From a virus: 31,940 bases of DNA. Below, in pieces: positions 29,335 through 31,940 of this stretch (the first letter of the stretch is position 1; the number at the start of each line of letters is the position of its first letter). The stretch is taken from positions 1-31,940 of IMG/VR virus record IMGVR_UViG_3300048625_000193. The stretch is one strand, 5' to 3'. The notes beneath the pieces were generated by a model that worked only from the letters and a program-made list of their open reading frames with translations, was not told the DNA's origin and searched no databases. The position numbers and the translations under genes were made by a program.

Positions 29335-29686
29335 GTTTTCGTTTGGTTCGGTTGCCTAGCTTCGCTTGATGACCTTCGTTCGAGCTTTTCGTTCGGTGAC
29401 AATGAGGTGCGAGGCGGTCGTGTACGGGTGCGAGGTTGGTGAGTGAGTGATCGTCGCCTTGGATGAGGTGGTCGATGGTGTCGGCTCCTGCGTTTCCGCA
29501 GAGGTGACAAATTCCTTTGTCTCTCTTGAGGACTATGAGGCGTCGGGTAGACCAGTCGGAGGGGAGGCGTTCTTTACGGGTGGAGCCTTGCCAAGGTGGA
29601 GGCTGATGTTCTTGACACTTACCCCTCCCGTTTGTTGTCGCGTACCCGTGGCATCCGGGAGTCGCGCATGGGGTGGGGGCTTTCAA
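29330..29686 (-). CDS. HNH endonuclease
   Basis: 118 residues from a TTG at 29686 with GAGG 7 bases upstream; TTGA overlaps the upstream stop. The N-terminus has a zinc-like cluster (PCATPGCHGYATTNGRGKCQEH). Then comes the HNH fold: LIVLKRDKGICHLCGNAGADTIDHLIQGDDHSLTNLAPVHDRLAPHCHRTKS, with IDH, the central Asn and the closing His. HNH proteins beside the terminase genes help the packaging terminase cut cos-type DNA in related phages, which fits this position. Confidence 0.85.
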   Translation of the reverse strand: MKAPTPCATPGCHGYATTNGRGKCQEHQPPPWQGSTRKERLPSDWSTRRLIVLKRDKGICHLCGNAGADTIDHLIQGDDHSLTNLAPVHDRLAPHCHRTKSSNEGHQAKLGNRTKRKL

Positions 29687-29859
29687 TTTTCTTCCTCGGC
29701 CGGGATGCTGAATCCGATGGGGAAGTCTCCGCCGAGCTCGAGGTCTGAGGTGAGGTCGGTGATGAGTTGGTCGCCGTGAAGGTGAGTCTCTCGCCAGGCG
29801 AGGGCTCTTCGATAGAACAAGGTATGAATGGCAGCGCCACAAGAGCATGACTCTCTCAT
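29683..29859 (-). CDS. Small CxC protein, 58 residues
   Basis: MRESCSCGAAIHTLFYRRALAW, then RETHLHGDQLITDLTSDLELGGDFPIGFSIPAEEEN. AGGAG lies 4 bases before the ATG at 29859, the best ribosome site in the neighbourhood. CxCG and later His residues suggest a small metal-binding protein; similar short proteins occur near the packaging genes of actinophages. It is translated just before HNH (TTGA overlap). Confidence 0.72.
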   Translation of the reverse strand: MRESCSCGAAIHTLFYRRALAWRETHLHGDQLITDLTSDLELGGDFPIGFSIPAEEEN

Positions 29860-30174
29860 GGGGCTCCTAAAGCTATGGGGCGAGTGACGCTACGGCTCGC
29901 CCTCCGTAGAACCTTTGCGCGAGGTTCCCCGCCTAAGTCCTCTTAGACGGCGGCGTATGATGCCCGTCGGCATCGTGGACGATGAGGGAATCGAACCCTC
30001 GTGCTACGGCTTCCCTCGTGGGGCTGTGACCGTAGACGACTACCTGAATCGCCCTCTTTATTGAGTTGTGAGAATGTAGAGAGCCCGCCACCGACCCCTC
30101 AACGACGGAACGTTGTCCGCCGGAGTCTCCCTATTGGTATGTAAAGGGTTTATGAGGGGCGTTTCTAAACTCTG
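29860..30174. other. Gap: tRNA-like gene, hairpins and possible promoter
   Basis: 315 bases without a protein gene. Besides the tRNA-like gene (29976-30054) it holds the hairpins GGGCGAG/CTCGCCC (about 29880-29905), CTAAG-TCCT-CTTAG (about 29933-29946) and GATGCC-CGTC-GGCATC (about 29959-29974). On the minus strand, upstream of the tRNA-like gene, TTGAGG and TACATT with an 18-base spacer could be a promoter for the tRNA and late transcript. Nothing else is recognised. Confidence 0.5.
29976..30054 (-). tRNA. tRNA-like gene, anticodon arm not canonical
   Basis: 79 nt. The acceptor stem is perfect (GGGCGAT with ATCGTCC, one G-U). The T arm is perfect (GAGGG-TTCGATT-CCCTC), with consensus TTCGA loop, directly adjoining the acceptor stem. 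The discriminator is A and CCA is not encoded. The 47 nt between do not form a normal D arm or a 5-bp/7-nt anticodon arm: the best stem is CTACGGT/GCCGTAG closing an 18-nt loop, in competition with GTAG-TCGT-CTAC. It may be a divergent or degenerate tRNA or a tRNA-mimic. Amino acid not assigned. Confidence 0.55.
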
Positions 30175-30375
30175 CTAGAGAAGAATGTTGACGAGGAGGA
30201 CGATGCCCGCTCCTACGATGCCACCTGAGAGCGCACCGAAAGCGACACCGATGAGGTTCCCGCGTCGTCGATCAGCATCGCCGAGCTTGAAACCTTCACC
30301 AAGGCCTTCCCAATAACCCTCCATGAAGGGGTCGGGCTTATGGTTGTCCACTCCGGGGAAGTTTATAACGCCCAC
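30175..30375 (-). CDS. Small single-span membrane protein
   Basis: 66 residues from a GTG at 30375 with AAGGAG 6 bases upstream; an upstream in-frame TTG has no ribosome site. A soluble N-terminal part (GVINFPGVDNHKPDPFMEGYWEGLGEGFKLGDADRRR) precedes one Gly-rich membrane segment (about 42-66, GVAFGALSGGIVGAGIVLLVNIL). Function unknown. First gene left of the gap on this side, so it ends the right-hand early block. Confidence 0.68.
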   Translation of the reverse strand: MGVINFPGVDNHKPDPFMEGYWEGLGEGFKLGDADRRRGNLIGVAFGALSGGIVGAGIVLLVNILL

Positions 30376-30432
30376 GCGGTGCTCCTTCAAGTAGAGGTTT
30401 ATGGTTTCTATTCTTTGCCTCGGCGCGCTTGG

Positions 30433-30969
30433 CTAGGATTCGCCACGCCGGACGCGGTCAATCTCACGCTCGACGTACCATCGCGCCTTCTCGAGGTCTT
30501 CGAGCTCGGTCGCGGCGTTCTTGACGCCGGCACGGCATAGGTACTTGACGGCGTTGCCTCGGCAGAAGTTGAGGTTCTCGGTGAGCTCGATGACCTCGAC
30601 GTTGAAGCGTGTGTAGTGCGCGGGATGGTTCACGGCATCCTCGAGGGGATGCTTGGCCTCCCACTCGGCAACGGGCGAGCCGGGGTCTTCGGCAAGGTTC
30701 GGGTCGTCGCTTCGGATGCCGAGGTGGGCGAGCGATGGCTTGACCCAATCGCCCATGAGGCGGTCGATGTAGGGCTGAGCCGTGGCAGAAGCTTCGGCAG
30801 CCTTCGCCCGGAGCTTGCGGTCGTGCTCCTCGAGGAACGTGAACGCCTTCTCTTCGACCTCTTCACGGGTCGATCCGTAGAGACGGACACGGTCGACCAT
30901 GCCCTCGGGCGTGAACTCGGAGTAGTAGCCGCCGTTTATGGAACCGATGGTGATGTTCGGGAGGGTCAT
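30433..30969 (-). CDS. DUF3310-domain protein
   Basis: 178 residues. The C-terminal 65 residues (VNHPAHYTRFNVEVIELTENLNFCRGNAVKYLCRAGVKNAATELEDLEKARWYVEREIDR) match the DUF3310 family of phage proteins, sometimes described as nucleotide-kinase-like without proof. The N-terminal 110 residues (GYYSEFTPEGMVDRVRLYGSTREEVEEKAFTFLEEHDRKLR) are a separate helical part. GAAGGAAGTAAGG precedes the ATG at 30969. Its role in nucleotide metabolism or in host interference is unproven. Confidence 0.8.
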   Translation of the reverse strand: MTLPNITIGSINGGYYSEFTPEGMVDRVRLYGSTREEVEEKAFTFLEEHDRKLRAKAAEASATAQPYIDRLMGDWVKPSLAHLGIRSDDPNLAEDPGSPVAEWEAKHPLEDAVNHPAHYTRFNVEVIELTENLNFCRGNAVKYLCRAGVKNAATELEDLEKARWYVEREIDRVRRGES

Positions 30970-31139
30970 GCCTTACTTCCTTCTTCTAGGGTTTCAATAG
31001 AGCCGAGGCGGTCGCGCCATAGGTAGACGACCTTCCCGTTATCGAGCTTGATTCTGAGGTTCGGTGAGCCGCGGAGAGCTTCTACGGTTCCGACGTAGGT
31101 AGCGCGTACTCGGTCACCGGGCTGAGGGTCAATCGTCAT
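30966..31139 (-). CDS. Hypothetical SH3-like protein, 57 residues
   Basis: MTIDPQPGDRVRATYVGTVEALRGSPNLRIKLDNGKVVYLWRDRL looks like a small beta-barrel (SH3/KOW-like, with GDRVRATY and GKVVYLW strands). The ATG at 31139 is chosen over a TTG three codons earlier; neither has a good ribosome site, so translation is probably coupled to the upstream zinc-ribbon gene, with which it overlaps by 11 bases. Confidence 0.65.
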   Translation of the reverse strand: MTIDPQPGDRVRATYVGTVEALRGSPNLRIKLDNGKVVYLWRDRLGSIETLEEGSKA

Positions 31140-31239
31140 CGTGGTCAAAGAAGTCGTTCGAGCATCCGAGGCACATTCCGAGCTCCTCGTTGTGGATATC
31201 CGTGGGGATTAGTGTCCCGCATACGTCGCACGGAGTCAT
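31129..31239 (-). CDS. Zinc-ribbon miniprotein, 36 residues
   Basis: MTPCDVCGTLIPTDI then NEELGMCLGCSNDFFDHDDD: two CxxC pairs 15 residues apart, a complete minimal zinc ribbon. AAGG lies 7 bases before the ATG at 31239, and ATGA overlaps the upstream gene. Too short for most gene finders but well supported by motif and position. Confidence 0.7.
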   Translation of the reverse strand: MTPCDVCGTLIPTDIHNEELGMCLGCSNDFFDHDDD

Positions 31240-31361
31240 CGGCGAGCCTTGAAGTCGCGTTTACACGTCGAGCGATGGAGGACGGTGTCGTATCCGTACT
31301 CGGAGCGGTCGATGCCGAAGAAGCGTCCGCAGCTCGGGCATGACACGTTATCGAGGCTCAA
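31236..31361 (-). CDS. Zinc-ribbon-like miniprotein, 41 residues
   Basis: Starts at a TTG at 31361 with AAGGAG 8 bases upstream, in TTGA overlap with the upstream gene. MSLDNVSCPSCGRFFGIDRSEYG, then STCKRDFKARR: a CPSCG knuckle plus one later Cys (His nearby, VLHRSTC) gives a possible CCHC site. Basic C-terminus. Probably nucleic-acid or protein binding. Confidence 0.68.
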   Translation of the reverse strand: MSLDNVSCPSCGRFFGIDRSEYGYDTVLHRSTCKRDFKARR

Positions 31362-31591
31362 GCGTCGCTCTCCTTGAGGAAGATGATGGGAGAACATTCT
31401 TCATCGTGGCCGTGGAAGTCGTAGTGGGCGTCGAACATAAAGACGGCTTCGTCTTCCGTGTCAGCGTTCCCGTGAGAGTCGTGCTCGTCGCAATACCAAA
31501 CCCATCCGCTGACGGTGGTCTCGCACACTCCGGGTGTGATGCCGAGGCTCGGGTCAATCAGCTCACCCTTGGCTAATGCTTCGAGGGTCAC
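31358..31591 (-). CDS. Hypothetical acidic His-rich protein, 77 residues
   Basis: Start at a GTG at 31591 behind GGGAGA, in GTGA overlap with the 33-residue gene; a longer in-frame start would overlap that gene fully. Sequence: VTLEALAKGELIDPSLGI, VCETTVSGWVWYCDEHDSHGNADTEDEAVFMFDAHYDFHGHDEEC. Two Cys and many His/Asp/Glu in the C-terminal half suggest metal binding. No family recognised. Confidence 0.65.
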   Translation of the reverse strand: MTLEALAKGELIDPSLGITPGVCETTVSGWVWYCDEHDSHGNADTEDEAVFMFDAHYDFHGHDEECSPIIFLKESDA

Positions 31592-31689
31592 TTGGTCTCT
31601 CCCATCATTCGGGAGGCTTGCGCGATGATGTCGACGCTTCCTCGAATCCACGGTTTAGGGGTGGGGAGTGGGATGTTCTTCTTGCTCAC
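31588..31689 (-). CDS. Miniprotein, 33 residues
   Basis: GTG at 31689 behind GGAGG at 7 bases spacing; GTGA overlaps the next gene. Translation VSKKNIPLPTPKPWIRG, then SVDIIAQASRMMGETK. Basic Pro-rich start followed by one helix. The strong ribosome site and overlaps support translation; function unknown. Confidence 0.6.
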   Translation of the reverse strand: MSKKNIPLPTPKPWIRGSVDIIAQASRMMGETK

Positions 31690-31691
31690 TT

Positions 31692-31940
31692 TTATTCCTC
31701 CTTGGTATATGTTGCGTCGTTATCCTGAACTATGGAATTCTCGTCTACCTCGATAAGGTCGATGAGACGGGTAACCCACTCGGGAGTTGGAGCTCCACAC
31801 TTACAAGGATTCGGGTAGTCGTAGTAATGACCTTCGCCCTCGAATAGCTCAATGATGCGTTTACGCTCAGCCATAGCCCCCGCCTCACGAGCCTCACCAA
31901 TCGCCAACATAAACGCGATAGGGAACGGTGTGTATTCGTC
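31692..31940 (-). CDS. Hypothetical protein, 5' end cut by window edge
   Basis: The frame is open to the edge (82 residues visible); an ATG at 31910 lacks a ribosome site, so the true start is probably outside. Visible: DEYTPFPIAFMLAIGEA, AGAMAERKRIIELFEG, PCKCGAPTPEWVTRLIDLIE, then a disordered acidic tail. It resembles the small protein at 253-513 (ERxRI helix, CxC or CxxC, closing helix). The DNA around 1-20 does not continue this frame, so the window ends are not joined directly. Confidence 0.6.
   Translation of the reverse strand, partial: DEYTPFPIAFMLAIGEAREAGAMAERKRIIELFEGEGHYYDYPNPCKCGAPTPEWVTRLIDLIEVDENSIVQDNDATYTKEE

Noticed and set aside
29619-29840. Minus-strand open frame of 73 codons overlapping the HNH gene start
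   Set aside because: The 58-residue CxC protein in another frame has AGGAG at ideal spacing and a TTGA overlap with HNH; the 73-codon product is Ser/Pro-rich and unlike a protein.
29976-30054. attP core made of the 3' half of a host tRNA
   Set aside because: The 5' acceptor half is also present and fully complementary, and the site is 18 kb from the integrase; an attP here would normally lack the 5' half.
1-31940. CRISPR array, insertion sequence or transposase
   Set aside because: No regularly spaced repeats and no transposase-like protein found on either strand.
1-31940. Circular joining of the window ends
   Set aside because: Reading across 31940 to 1 does not continue either edge gene with a sensible frame, so the window is treated as an excerpt.

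Overview
The window reads as most of a temperate siphophage genome (virus or prophage) of an actinobacterium. The sequence is GC-rich with frequent GTG and TTG starts. It carries a phage WhiB-like Fe-S protein, a family confined to actinobacteria and their phages. The gene order is the usual actinophage siphovirus order read on the minus strand: small terminase, large terminase, portal, MuF, scaffold, coat, head-tail connectors, major tail protein, frameshifted tail chaperones, tape measure, minor tail proteins, lysis. Genes are tightly packed, often with ATGA, GTGA, TTGA or TAATG overlaps. Both edges cut through genes, so this is an excerpt.

Regions. (1) 1-10712, minus strand, early/replication module: small early proteins, RusA-type resolvase, SSB, replication initiator, small HNH-like protein, coiled-coil accessory protein, Erf annealing protein, a C5 cytosine methyltransferase split over two overlapping reading frames, YqaJ exonuclease, a sigma-like protein, a metallophosphoesterase and an HTH regulator. 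One gene, WhiB-like (7563-7838), runs the opposite way and its 3' end overlaps the sigma-like gene. (2) 10713-10904, divergent regulatory region. (3) 10905-12337, plus strand: tyrosine integrase and two small genes. (4) 12343-12385, a strong bidirectional terminator where the integrase and late transcripts meet. (5) 12402-29156, minus strand, late operon: lysis genes, tail, head, terminase. (6) 29157-30174, candidate packaging region, HNH endonuclease, a CxC protein and a tRNA-like gene. (7) 30175-31940, minus strand: small membrane protein, DUF3310 protein and a run of very small zinc-ribbon-like genes coupled by start/stop overlaps.

How it works together. SSB, Erf, YqaJ, RusA and the Mre11-like phosphoesterase form a phage recombination set next to the replication initiator. 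Integrase and the divergent HTH protein form the lysogeny switch region. The late operon makes a head with a P22-like coat fold and a non-contractile tail of roughly 90 nm, inferred from the 615-residue tape measure. The lysis set is an M15 peptidase endolysin, small membrane proteins and a separate LysM protein.

Most notable: two interleaved perfect 9-bp inverted repeats (H-type pseudoknot geometry) between the major tail gene and the tail chaperones; a 12-mer, GCAACATGACAC, found five times and containing the start codon of three genes; a tRNA-like gene with perfect acceptor and T arms but no normal anticodon arm; the dual-coded methyltransferase; and the convergent WhiB-like/sigma-like pair. 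No CRISPR array, insertion sequence or attP core was recognised.
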